From: Streptomyces rhizoryzae
Lineage (GTDB): Bacteria > Actinomycetota > Actinomycetes > Streptomycetales > Streptomycetaceae
DNA length: 64,000 bases
NCBI RefSeq assembly: GCF_023155275.1
Contig: NZ_JALMUV010000004.1
Span: forward strand, 1-64,000
Direction: 5' to 3'
Below are positions 55,442 through 62,023 of the stretch, piece after piece. Position numbers and translations under genes: made by a program. Below the pieces are notes generated by a model. It was not told the DNA's origin. It saw nothing but the letters and a program-made list of their open reading frames with translations, and ran no database searches. Each line of letters opens with the position of its first letter. The first letter of the stretch is position 1.

Positions 55442-55552
55442 CTACATCAGCCCGTGCCTTCGGGGGTGATGGCAAGGCCCCCCGCCGCAGTGGACGCACC
55501 TCTGGCTCTTCTGGCTGTCATCCTGGTCGCGGTCCTGCTTGTCGTTCCCCAT
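55442..55552 (-). CDS. Small Cys/His-rich hydrophilic protein, 36 residues
   Basis: Begins MGNDKQDRDQDDSQKSQR and then carries CxxCGGGPCHH, a likely metal site, with a basic end. AGGAGATCCGC precedes ATG 55552 with ideal spacing, which decides the call over longer frames on either strand. It is the last gene of the minus-strand operon, 103 bp after the 249-residue protein gene. Function unknown. Confidence 0.55.
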   Translation of the reverse strand: MGNDKQDRDQDDSQKSQRCVHCGGGPCHHPRRHGLM

Positions 55553-55655
55553 GCGGATCTCCTGCCTGTGGCGTGGGTTGGTAGGTGGTGATGGCTGGTG
55601 CCCGCCCCGGTAGTCCGTCCTCACCGTAGGGGTGCCGGGGCGGGGCCGGGACCGC

Positions 55656-56405
55656 TCAGGGCTGCTGGCCGGTGTGGGCGGTGAGCTGGTGGAGGTCCAC
55701 CGGGGTGACCTCCCGGAGGCTCACGACCTCGCGCATCGCCAAGACCCAGCGGAAGCGGGGGTCGTCGTACCCGACGAACGTCAACTCCTTCTCGTCGTCG
55801 GGGATGAGCGGCTGGAGGGTGGTGCGGTCGTGGACGATGCCGGCCACTCCCCAGGGCATGACATCGCCGACCAGGGCGGCGACGTGCCCCTTGCGCAGCT
55901 CGGGGCACTGCTCCACGGCCTCCAGCGCGCACACCTCGTGGACGGGTGGCATGACGGTCAGCTCGCCCTCGGAGATTGGGCGCCCGTCGGCGGAGGCCAT
56001 CACGAACAGCGTGCGCTCATCGGATCGTGTCCCGCAGGTGTGCCCGCCGCAGACCTGGCACAGCTGGTGACTCATGGCCTGCCGCTGCCGGAGCGGGTGC
56101 ACCTTCCGGAGCAGCGGCCGGCCACCCCCGCGGACAGCGGCCATCCGGACCCACAGTGCGCCGGCCCGGCGGTCGACGGGGCTGTCCTCGTCGGCGTAGC
56201 CGATGCCCTCGCCGCCAATCCCGCGCCGCCGCTCGATGGCGCCCGGCTTCTTGCCCTCTCCGTCCCAGGGCGTGATGAACGGCACGTGGAAGTCGTGCCA
56301 GTGGAACTGGCGGGGTACTCTGCCCTGTTCGTGCGGGAGGCGGATGGCGGGTGAGGGCTGCGGGGAGAAGGCGATGGCCTTATCGGCCTGCTGGGCCGCG
56401 GTCAT
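55656..56405 (-). CDS. Hypothetical protein, 249 residues
   Basis: Not recognised. Residues 25-65 (PHEQGRVPRQFHWHDFHVPFITPWDGEGKKPGAIERRRGIGGEGIGYADEDSPVDRRAGALWVRM) read as one compact domain, and CQVCGGHTCG near residue 115 is a possible zinc site. The C-terminal half (VHEVCALEAVEQCPELRKGHVAALVGDVMPWGVAGIVH...FRWVLAMREVVSLREVTPVDLHQL) looks like a binding domain. Its ATG overlaps the stop of the upstream nuclease-like gene (ATGA). It belongs to a streptomycete accessory operon of unknown function. Confidence 0.75.
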   Translation of the reverse strand: MTAAQQADKAIAFSPQPSPAIRLPHEQGRVPRQFHWHDFHVPFITPWDGEGKKPGAIERRRGIGGEGIGYADEDSPVDRRAGALWVRMAAVRGGGRPLLRKVHPLRQRQAMSHQLCQVCGGHTCGTRSDERTLFVMASADGRPISEGELTVMPPVHEVCALEAVEQCPELRKGHVAALVGDVMPWGVAGIVHDRTTLQPLIPDDEKELTFVGYDDPRFRWVLAMREVVSLREVTPVDLHQLTAHTGQQP

Positions 56406-57328
56406 GCGGCTGCCGCCGCGGGCGCGGTGTCGGACAGGGCTTCGCGGAGGCGGTTGAGGCTGAAGGTGGCCATCACCGGGCAGTGGTCGGAGACCACCTG
56501 GACCTCGGGGATGTCGATGACGCGCAGGTCGATCAGCGCCGCGGCGATCTGCGGAGTGGCGTAGATCCGGTCGATGCGCTGCATCCCGCCTTGGTCGGTC
56601 CGCCAGAGCGAGGAGGTCGGGTTGAGAGCGCCCGCTACGCCCAGGCTCGCGGCGTGCTGTCCCAGCTCGGTGAAGATGGGCGGGCGGCCGTGGTGGGTGC
56701 CGGCCAGGATCCGGTCGGGGCGGGTGTCCGAGACCCGCTTGCCGCCCCGGTCCACGGTGCGGTGCTCAAAGTGCGTCCGGTCCTGCACGGTGGCCCAGTC
56801 CGGCAGCGAAGATGCCTCATCCTCAAAGTGCACGTAGCTGTTGAAATCGCCTCCGAGCAAGGTCTCCATCCCCGGCTTCCCCAAGGTCGTCAGCCGCTTC
56901 GCCTCGGTCACACGCAGGTCCGGGTCGAAGGAGCAGAGGTGGACCGAGGCCAGGCTCAGAGCCTTCGAGGCCCCCTTGAGGCGCACGACCGGGTTGCAGA
57001 TCGGATGCCACATGCCGGTCACGTGCTCGAAGAACTGGACCGGCTCGAACAGAGCCATGTCAACGTAGACGCCGGTGGGGTTGGCGGACTCCGGCGTCGC
57101 GCTGGCCAGGAAGGGCATGTGTACGCCGAGGCGAACCGCCTCGGCGTACACGGCACGCATGCCGTACATGTTGGCGCGGGTCAGCTCCTGGCGCAGCAAG
57201 ATGTGCGGCTGGAGGTCGGCGAGGATGCCCATGGCGAGGTGCCAGCGGTCCGTGGCACCGTCGCGCTCATGGCCGTTGTGTTCCAGGTTCCAGGTGACGA
57301 CGCGGACCTGGTCATTGGCATTGATCAT
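56402..57328 (-). CDS. Endonuclease/exonuclease/phosphatase-family protein
   Basis: A 308-residue DNase-I-like fold protein. Motifs in order are VRVVTWNLEHNG at the N-terminus, LLRQELTRANM, LLGGDFNSY, RPDRILAG / QRIDRIYAT, and VVSDHCPVMATF at the C-terminus. These supply the Asn, Glu, Asp-x-Asn and Asp-His catalytic set for Mg-dependent phosphodiester cleavage. The usual first-motif partner Glu is a QE here. No signal peptide, so intracellular. It overlaps the preceding stop (TGATG) and the next gene (ATGA) in the operon. Substrate unknown: nucleic acid, phosphoinositide-like lipid or other. Confidence 0.85.
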   Translation of the reverse strand: MINANDQVRVVTWNLEHNGHERDGATDRWHLAMGILADLQPHILLRQELTRANMYGMRAVYAEAVRLGVHMPFLASATPESANPTGVYVDMALFEPVQFFEHVTGMWHPICNPVVRLKGASKALSLASVHLCSFDPDLRVTEAKRLTTLGKPGMETLLGGDFNSYVHFEDEASSLPDWATVQDRTHFEHRTVDRGGKRVSDTRPDRILAGTHHGRPPIFTELGQHAASLGVAGALNPTSSLWRTDQGGMQRIDRIYATPQIAAALIDLRVIDIPEVQVVSDHCPVMATFSLNRLREALSDTAPAAAAA

Positions 57329-57876
57329 CAGCAGTCCTGTGGGTGGTGAGTAGGGCCAGCAGATCGCCAGCCGCAGGGGGGAGGAGGCTGCGGGCTCTTG
57401 GCCGCCTTCTCGATGAGGGCGGCCAGCTTCTCGGCGAGGGGCGGCGGCACCCGGCGGTTGACGTAGAGGCCGGCACGCGTCCGGCAGTTTCGGCACGGCA
57501 GCTGGGGAGCGAAGGAAGGCGCGCCTCGGATCGAGCCTCGGATCGTGCTGTCCAGCGCGTAGATCAGCGCCTCCAGCTCGCGCTCCGTTCCGAAATACGA
57601 GTAGTCGCACACCGCCTCGCAGTTGGCGTTGGAGAGCGTGTGCAGGAGGCGCATCGCATCGTGGCGCGGAATGGTGTCGATCCGAACTCCCGGGGCGCGC
57701 CCGGTGAGGTCCGCCTGGACCTCTACCTTCACCCCGATCCGGGTCAGGGCCCGGCGCAGCCGCCGCGCGGCGTTCACGGCTCGCTGCTGTTGCGGGTTCG
57801 CCGGCGTGGCGGCGGCGGCCAACCCGGCGACCGCGACGTAGGTCGACGCCGCCGACCTTGGCAGTGAGGGAGAAAT
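57328..57876 (-). CDS. Hypothetical protein with possible ATT start
   Basis: Not recognised. RAVNAARRLRRALTRIGVKVEVQADLTGRAPGVRIDTIPRHDAMRLLHTLSNA suggests a small alpha/beta domain, and CRNCRTRAGLYVNRRVPPPLAEKLAALIEKAA a CxxC-containing tail. The frame is open back to the preceding stop at 57892-57894. The only Shine-Dalgarno (GGAG plus 6 nt) points to ATT at 57876, giving 182 residues. TTG 57822 (164 residues) has no site. It is coupled to the nuclease-like gene by TGATG. Confidence 0.65.
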   Translation of the reverse strand: MSPSLPRSAASTYVAVAGLAAAATPANPQQQRAVNAARRLRRALTRIGVKVEVQADLTGRAPGVRIDTIPRHDAMRLLHTLSNANCEAVCDYSYFGTERELEALIYALDSTIRGSIRGAPSFAPQLPCRNCRTRAGLYVNRRVPPPLAEKLAALIEKAAKSPQPPPPCGWRSAGPTHHPQDC

Positions 57877-57891
57877 GGTGGTCTCCGTGGG

Positions 57892-58233
57892 TCAGGAGTG
57901 ATCGTGATCGAGCAGGTCGGTGGCGCGGTGCAGAGCTTGGAGGAGGCGGACAAGGTTCTGGGCCCGGCGCACGGTGTGCCCAGCGGGCGGTGGCCGCAGA
58001 CACAGGCGCCGCGACGCCTCGCCGAGCGTGGCCTGGACGCGCGCAGCGATGTCCGGCGGGACCGGCACGCTGTGGGCCAGGGCCCGCAGGTCGCGCTCGG
58101 CGCGGCGCCCGTACTCGTCGAGCAGTTCCACGGCGTTCAGCGCCGTGCAGGTGTCCGGGGGAGCCTGCGGTTCCCACGCGAGGACCATGTCGCTCAACGA
58201 GAGGAACGCCATTTTGTCCGGCAGGGTGGTCAT
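57892..58233 (-). CDS. Hypothetical protein, 113 residues
   Basis: Not recognised; predicted mostly helical: MAFLSLSDMVLAWEPQAPPDTCTALNAVELLDEYGRRAERDLRALAHSVPVPPDIAARVQATLGEASRRL, ending in a coiled QNLVRLLQALHRATDLLDHDHS segment. ATG 58233 overlaps the upstream ATPase gene stop (ATGA), so it is translated with it. A partner or antagonist of the RsbW-like protein is conceivable, from position only. Confidence 0.7.
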   Translation of the reverse strand: MTTLPDKMAFLSLSDMVLAWEPQAPPDTCTALNAVELLDEYGRRAERDLRALAHSVPVPPDIAARVQATLGEASRRLCLRPPPAGHTVRRAQNLVRLLQALHRATDLLDHDHS

Positions 58234-58715
58234 TCCTCCGCTCCATCCAGCGGCAGGGAGCACCGGACGGTGACCAGCGAGCTGCTGGTGTGCACCATCC
58301 AGGAGCCTCCTCGGCCCCGGGCGATGCCGTCCACGAGCGGCAGTCCGCGGCCGGACTCCGCGTCCCCGCTCGGCGTGCGAAGCGCGGGACGGCAAGACCC
58401 CGTGTGGCTGACCCGGAGTTCCAGGTTCCTGCCCACCACCTGGAGCCGCACGGTGATCTCCGGTCCGTGGACGTTGTGGACGATCGCGTTGCCGACCAGC
58501 TCGCTGACGACCAGGGCCACGTCGTCCGACATCGGCGTCAGCCCGTAGTAGCCCAGAGCCGCACGGACGCACTTACGCATATGGCGGACACGGGCCAGAT
58601 CCGCCGACGGCGGGAGCTGCCCCGCGGGCCGCTCGGAGACGAGGAAGGCCGTTTCCATCAGCATGAGGTCGGGGCGAAGCATCCATGCCGGTCGTGCCAG
58701 CGCCGACTGGATCAT
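58230..58715 (-). CDS. RsbW-like ATP-binding regulatory protein (HATPase_c)
   Basis: A 161-residue GHKL ATPase of the anti-sigma/SpoIIAB-like type, very abundant in Streptomyces. It has RHMRKCVRAALGYYGLTPMSDDVALVVSELVGNAIVHNVHGPEITVRL (N-box ELVGNAIVH), then the G1-like SGDAESGRGLPLVDGIA. These proteins phosphorylate or bind partner proteins. ATG 58715 overlaps the stop of a 40-residue gene (ATGA), with GAGG upstream. No sigma factor or STAS antagonist gene is adjacent, so the target is unknown. Confidence 0.88.
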   Translation of the reverse strand: MIQSALARPAWMLRPDLMLMETAFLVSERPAGQLPPSADLARVRHMRKCVRAALGYYGLTPMSDDVALVVSELVGNAIVHNVHGPEITVRLQVVGRNLELRVSHTGSCRPALRTPSGDAESGRGLPLVDGIARGRGGSWMVHTSSSLVTVRCSLPLDGAEE

Positions 58716-58834
58716 GCGCGGGCCTCGATCAACCTGTCGGGCCCGGAGTTGATCTCCGCGATTGTCTTAACGCCCACCGGCGGCGGGCCGCTTACAGCCG
58801 CCGCCACGGACTTTCGCGCACGCTCGGTGTCCAT
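58712..58834 (-). CDS. Small hypothetical protein, 40 residues, first of operon
   Basis: The peptide starts MDTERARKSVAAAVSG and ends SGPDRLIEARA. Its stop overlaps the ATPase start by ATGA, which argues that it is translated. There is no ribosome site; TACGGT lies 6 nt before the ATG and could be the -10 box of a leaderless transcript. Function unknown. Confidence 0.5.
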   Translation of the reverse strand: MDTERARKSVAAAVSGPPPVGVKTIAEINSGPDRLIEARA

Positions 58835-58865
58835 GCGACGACCGTAGGGTGGTGCAGTGCGGAGC

Positions 58866-58885
58866 GGGGACACAGTTTGTGCCCC
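58866..58885. promoter_or_regulatory. Imperfect inverted repeat upstream of the coupled operon
   Basis: GGGGACACAGTTTGTGCCCC has two near-complementary halves around GTT. It lies between the XRE gene end and the operon start, about 15 bp upstream of the predicted -10 box. It may be the operator of the neighbouring XRE regulator, or a weak terminator of its gene. Confidence 0.5.
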
Positions 58886-58890
58886 CTACC

Positions 58891-60141
58891 TCACCCGGCC
58901 AACAGTCCGATCTGCGCGGCAAGTTCAGAGGCGCGGCGTCGGCGATCAGGCGAGGCCGCTTCGGTCTCTTCCAGGACGATCCGACGCGCGTATCCGTTGT
59001 ACCGGACCGTCTCGGGGGCGGCTTCGAACGCCTGCTTCAAGGTGGCGAGGGCCGCCTCCGGCTGCCTGTCGAGCTGGTAGCCACGGGCCTGCTCGATTCG
59101 ATGGCGGGCCCGCCGTGGCCGGGACGGAATCGCTGAGGCTTCGGCCTTGGCCGCCTGCCGCACCGACTCCGTGCCCGACCGCAGCTCCACCGCGATGGTT
59201 ACCGCATGGGCGCCCATGACCGCTCGGGAGAAACTGGTGACGGGGTGAAAGTAGTTCTTGGGGAGAGCCTTCGCTGTCTGGTCGGCCTTGTCCCAGTGCC
59301 GCCACGCGGTACCGGAATCCCCGCGCCGAGCTGCGGTGTAGCCAGCCTCGAACTGGAGGGCACCGGTGATCGCCCGGGTGGCGTCGCTGGCGTCCGCCAG
59401 CAGCGGTTCGAGGTACCGGAGAGCTGAGTAGGTCACCGAGTCTGCGGCGTCGAAGTGGGAGGGGCCGGCGTCGCGATGAGCCTGTGCGGTAAGCCAGGCG
59501 GCAACACCGATCGTGTGCGGGTCTTCCGATTCCTGGGCGGCCACTATGCCCCGCTCTGCCACCCTCCACAGCAACGCCGGCTCCGGTTGGTAGGCCAGGA
59601 AGAACTGGGCCAGGCTGTAAATTTCCGACAGGGTGGCCTGGGCTGCCCGTCGCTCTGGCCCCGAATCCGCTTGCTGGGCCGCGAGTTGAGCGTCTCCGAT
59701 GAGGTCGGGGAGCAGCGCGCCCACCACCTCTCGGTGATTCGGGGCGGAATGCCGCGCCGCCCAGGCGTGTTCGAGCCTGGCCCGGATGTGCTCAGCCGGG
59801 GGGGCCGGCTGGTCGGCCGTGATGGGGAACTTGTCGATGGCATCCCGCACAGCGGCAAGTCGGGGGTGGCCGGGGCCGGTGAAGAGATCAACTCGCATGC
59901 TGTTGGTGCGCCCTGTGAGTTCGGAGAGGTCTCGGACCCGCAGCGCCTCGGCGATGCGGAGCATCAGATCCAGGCGGGGAGGCTGCAACTGGCCGTTCTC
60001 GACCCGCTTCACCCACGATGTCGACATGCCCACCAGCCCCGCGAGCACATCCCGTGTCATGCCGCGTCGCTGCCGCAGAATCTGCATTCTCTGCCCGAAC
60101 GCCATGGGTGCTGCGTACGGGTCCGGGGTAGCATCGGTCAT
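58891..60141 (-). CDS. XRE-family HTH regulator with TPR-like domain
   Basis: A 416-residue regulator. The HTH (MAFGQRMQILRQRRGMTRDVLAGLVGMSTSWVKRVENGQLQPPRLDLMLRIAEAL) is followed by a 330-residue helical repeat region (AAQATLSEIYSLAQFFLAYQPEPALLWRVAERGIVAAQESED, ALQFEAGYTAARRGDSGTAWRHWDKADQTAKAL, RHRIEQARGYQLDRQPEAALATLKQAFEAAPETV). The family often controls the adjacent operon, here the seven-gene unit just downstream. ATG 60141 has AGAGGGG. It is lower in GC than the core genes, consistent with acquired DNA. A paralogue lies at 49922-51211. Confidence 0.9.
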   Translation of the reverse strand: MTDATPDPYAAPMAFGQRMQILRQRRGMTRDVLAGLVGMSTSWVKRVENGQLQPPRLDLMLRIAEALRVRDLSELTGRTNSMRVDLFTGPGHPRLAAVRDAIDKFPITADQPAPPAEHIRARLEHAWAARHSAPNHREVVGALLPDLIGDAQLAAQQADSGPERRAAQATLSEIYSLAQFFLAYQPEPALLWRVAERGIVAAQESEDPHTIGVAAWLTAQAHRDAGPSHFDAADSVTYSALRYLEPLLADASDATRAITGALQFEAGYTAARRGDSGTAWRHWDKADQTAKALPKNYFHPVTSFSRAVMGAHAVTIAVELRSGTESVRQAAKAEASAIPSRPRRARHRIEQARGYQLDRQPEAALATLKQAFEAAPETVRYNGYARRIVLEETEAASPDRRRRASELAAQIGLLAG

Positions 60142-60224
60142 GGCCTTGCCCCTCTCTGAACAGCTCGACACTGCCAGGGTATGGGGCGGGGCCTATTTTG
60201 TGCGCGCGTTGTCAGCGATCGCCC

Positions 60225-60346
60225 GTAGGCTCCGCGCCATGGCGACTACCTGTGTCCCTGCCGCAACCGCCGAGGCCAACTCGCGGATCCGCGCGTTCAT
60301 GGCCGCCCGCGCCGGTCGGCCGCCGTGGCCCGAGGAGCAGGCCGTG
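60225..60346 (+). repeat. 122-bp direct repeat, copy 2
   Basis: Same sequence as 49668-49789 with four mismatches. Contains TAGGCT (60226-60231), 7 bases and the micro-gene ATG. Identity ends at GCCGTG, inside the coding part. Confidence 0.9.
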
Positions 60347-60568
60347 TACGAGCAGCGGCGGGCCGGCCGGGCCAGCCGGGCCCACCGGGCCGGTGGCGCC
60401 GTCGTCGCCGGCGGCCCGGGCGAGTCATGCTGGGAGCGGCCATCGATCTCCGTGCAGCGGTCAACGTACCGGCGTGCCCACTCAGCAAGGGGCATGCCAC
60501 CGGAAACAGTTGGTTCCGCGACGAACCCACGTCCCTTTACCCAGCCGGGCGGCCACTGCTGCCCATGA
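60239..60568 (+). CDS. Leaderless micro-gene copy 2, frame runs into integrase remnant
   Basis: Starts MATTCVPAATAEANSRIRAF and MAARAGRPPWPEEQAVYEQRR as in copy 1. It then continues for about 65 further residues through Ala/Arg/Gly-rich sequence and antisense to an integrase fragment, so the C-terminal part is probably not original. A leaderless start is predicted from the -10 box. It is divergent from the XRE/TPR regulator gene. It may be a broken copy of a gene whose natural end was lost at the junction near 60350. Confidence 0.45.
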   Translation: MATTCVPAATAEANSRIRAFMAARAGRPPWPEEQAVYEQRRAGRASRAHRAGGAVVAGGPGESCWERPSISVQRSTYRRAHSARGMPPETVGSATNPRPFTQPGGHCCP

Positions 60569-60741
60569 GCATCAACGAGCTTCCCGAAGCGCTCCGCGCT
60601 GTCCTTGTCGCCGAAACTTCTCGGCCTCCCACGTAACGCCCCGGCCGCGCTGAACCCAGCGAAGAGGATACGGGTGGTTGGTGCTCCGCCGTCTGGCCAG
60701 CGTTTGGCCCCGTCCTCCGAGCCTTGGAAAAGCCACAGGTC
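60424..60741 (-). pseudogene. Tyrosine recombinase (integrase) remnant at tRNA-Sec
   Basis: About 106 codons match the N-terminal arm and core-binding region of Streptomyces phage/ICE integrases: RSFGDKDSAERFGKLVDAHG, then WPPGWVKGRGF and MPLAEWARRYVDRCTEIDGRSQHD. The frame then runs out into repeat DNA, and the catalytic R-H-R-Y domain is missing. It begins 17 bp past the 3' end of tRNA-Sec, the usual place for an integrase using a tRNA as attachment site. It marks a scar of an integrated element. Confidence 0.7.
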
Positions 60742-60757
60742 ACAGCCGTGTGAAGAG

Positions 60758-60850
60758 CGGAGGCGGACGGGAATCGAACCCGCCTGCCCGAGGTTCTCGG
60801 GCACCTCGGTTTTGAAGACCGGGAGGGCCACCAGGCACCCTCACGCCTCC
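60758..60850 (-). tRNA. selC: tRNA-Sec (anticodon TCA)
   Basis: The minus strand folds into an oversized tRNA of about 93 nt. The acceptor stem is GGAGGCG/CGCCTCC, the D stem GAGGG/CCCTC, and the anticodon stem-loop CGGT-CTTCAAA-ACCG with TCA at 60815-60813. The long variable arm is GCCCGAG/CTCGGGC, and the T arm contains GGTTCGATTCC. The discriminator is G, with no encoded CCA. The size, long variable arm and UCA anticodon identify selenocysteine tRNA, the substrate of SelA and SelB encoded at 26-29.5 kb. Confidence 0.97.
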
Positions 60851-60967
60851 CCGTCCGGCTGGTGGACACGGTGAATGTACGGGCGGCGGCGTGCCGTTCG
60901 CGGGAGGTGCGCGGCAGGGAGGGTAGGCAGGGCGGCAGGACCACTCCCCTGGCTCAGGAGGCAGCGC

Positions 60968-62011
60968 ATGACGTTCGTCGGGACAGCGGCCGGTGCGGCG
61001 GCGGAGGACGGGGACGGGGAGGCGGTGCGGCTGACGCGGTACGCGCGCGGCGGGGGGTGTGCCTGCAAGATCCCGCCCGGGGAGTTGGAGGCGATGGTGG
61101 CCGGGCTGGCCGGCGCGGGCGCCGGGGAGCTGCTCGTGGGCGTGGCGACCGGGGACGACGCGGCGGTGGTCCGGCTGCCGGGGCCCGGGGCGGGCGGGAC
61201 GGCGGTGATCTCGACGGCGGACTTCTTCACGCCGGTGGTGGACGACGCCTACGACTGGGGGCGGATCGCGGCGGCGAACGCGCTGTCGGACGTGTACGCG
61301 ATGGGCGGGGAGCCGGTGCTGGCGGTCAATCTGCTGGCCTGGCCGCGGGGGGTGCTGCCGGCCGGGCTGGCGCGGGAGGTGCTGCGCGGCGGGCTGGACG
61401 TCGCGGCGGAGGCCTGCTGCCCGGTGGGCGGCGGGCACAGCGTCGATGACGCGGAGCCGAAGTACGGGATGGCGGTCACCGGTGTCGCCGATCCAAAGCG
61501 TCTGCTGCGGAACGACGCGGGGGCGCCGGGGCTGCCGCTGTCGCTGACCAAACCGCTGGGGATCGGGGTGCTGAACTCCCGTCACAAGGCCACCGGTGAG
61601 CGGTTCGCGCAGGCGGTGGCGGCGATGGTGGCGCTCAACCGGGACGCCGCGCGGGCCGCGGTGGCGGCGGGTGCCCGGTGCGCCACCGACGTCACCGGTT
61701 TCGGCCTGCTGGGGCACCTGTTCAAACTGGCGCGGGCCTCCGGGGTGACCGCGGTGGTGGACGCCGCGGCGGTGCCCTACCTGGACGGGGCGCGGGAGGC
61801 GGTGCGGGACGGGTACGTCAGCGGCGGGACCCGGCGGAATCTGGCGTGGGTCGCCGGGCACACCGACTTCGGGGCCGCGGACGAGGCGACGCGGCTGCTG
61901 CTGGCGGACGCCCAGACCTCCGGCGGGCTGCTGGTGGCGGGCGAGGTGCCGGGCGCCCCGGTGGTGGGCGAGCTGGTGCCGCGCGGGGAGCACACGGTGG
62001 TGATCCGCTGA
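60968..62011 (+). CDS. selD: Selenide, water dikinase (selenophosphate synthase)
   Basis: A 347-residue enzyme making selenophosphate from selenide and ATP, the selenium donor for SelA. The N-terminal active-site motif is GGGCACKIPP, with Cys (not Sec) and Lys. The AIRS-type nucleotide domain follows: VGVATGDDAAVVRLP, then STADFFTPVVDDAYDWGRIAAANALSDVYAMGG and ATDVTGFGLLGHLFKLARASG, and a LADAQTSGGLLVA end. All are SelD hallmarks. AGGAGGCAGCGC precedes ATG 60968. It is divergent from tRNA-Sec and convergent with the formate dehydrogenase gene, 12 bp apart. Confidence 0.97.
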   Translation: MTFVGTAAGAAAEDGDGEAVRLTRYARGGGCACKIPPGELEAMVAGLAGAGAGELLVGVATGDDAAVVRLPGPGAGGTAVISTADFFTPVVDDAYDWGRIAAANALSDVYAMGGEPVLAVNLLAWPRGVLPAGLAREVLRGGLDVAAEACCPVGGGHSVDDAEPKYGMAVTGVADPKRLLRNDAGAPGLPLSLTKPLGIGVLNSRHKATGERFAQAVAAMVALNRDAARAAVAAGARCATDVTGFGLLGHLFKLARASGVTAVVDAAAVPYLDGAREAVRDGYVSGGTRRNLAWVAGHTDFGAADEATRLLLADAQTSGGLLVAGEVPGAPVVGELVPRGEHTVVIR

Positions 62012-62023
62012 CGCGGCGGCGGA

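Noticed and set aside
55468..55591. Plus-strand frame with a hydrophobic segment (LALLAVILVAVLLVV)
   Set aside because: It is antisense to the 36-residue Cys/His gene, which has the better ribosome site; only one of the two is likely real.
60193..60831. Minus-strand 212-codon frame as one intact gene
   Set aside because: It begins inside tRNA-Sec, and its end is antisense to the repeated micro-gene. Only the middle matches integrases, so it is given as a remnant.
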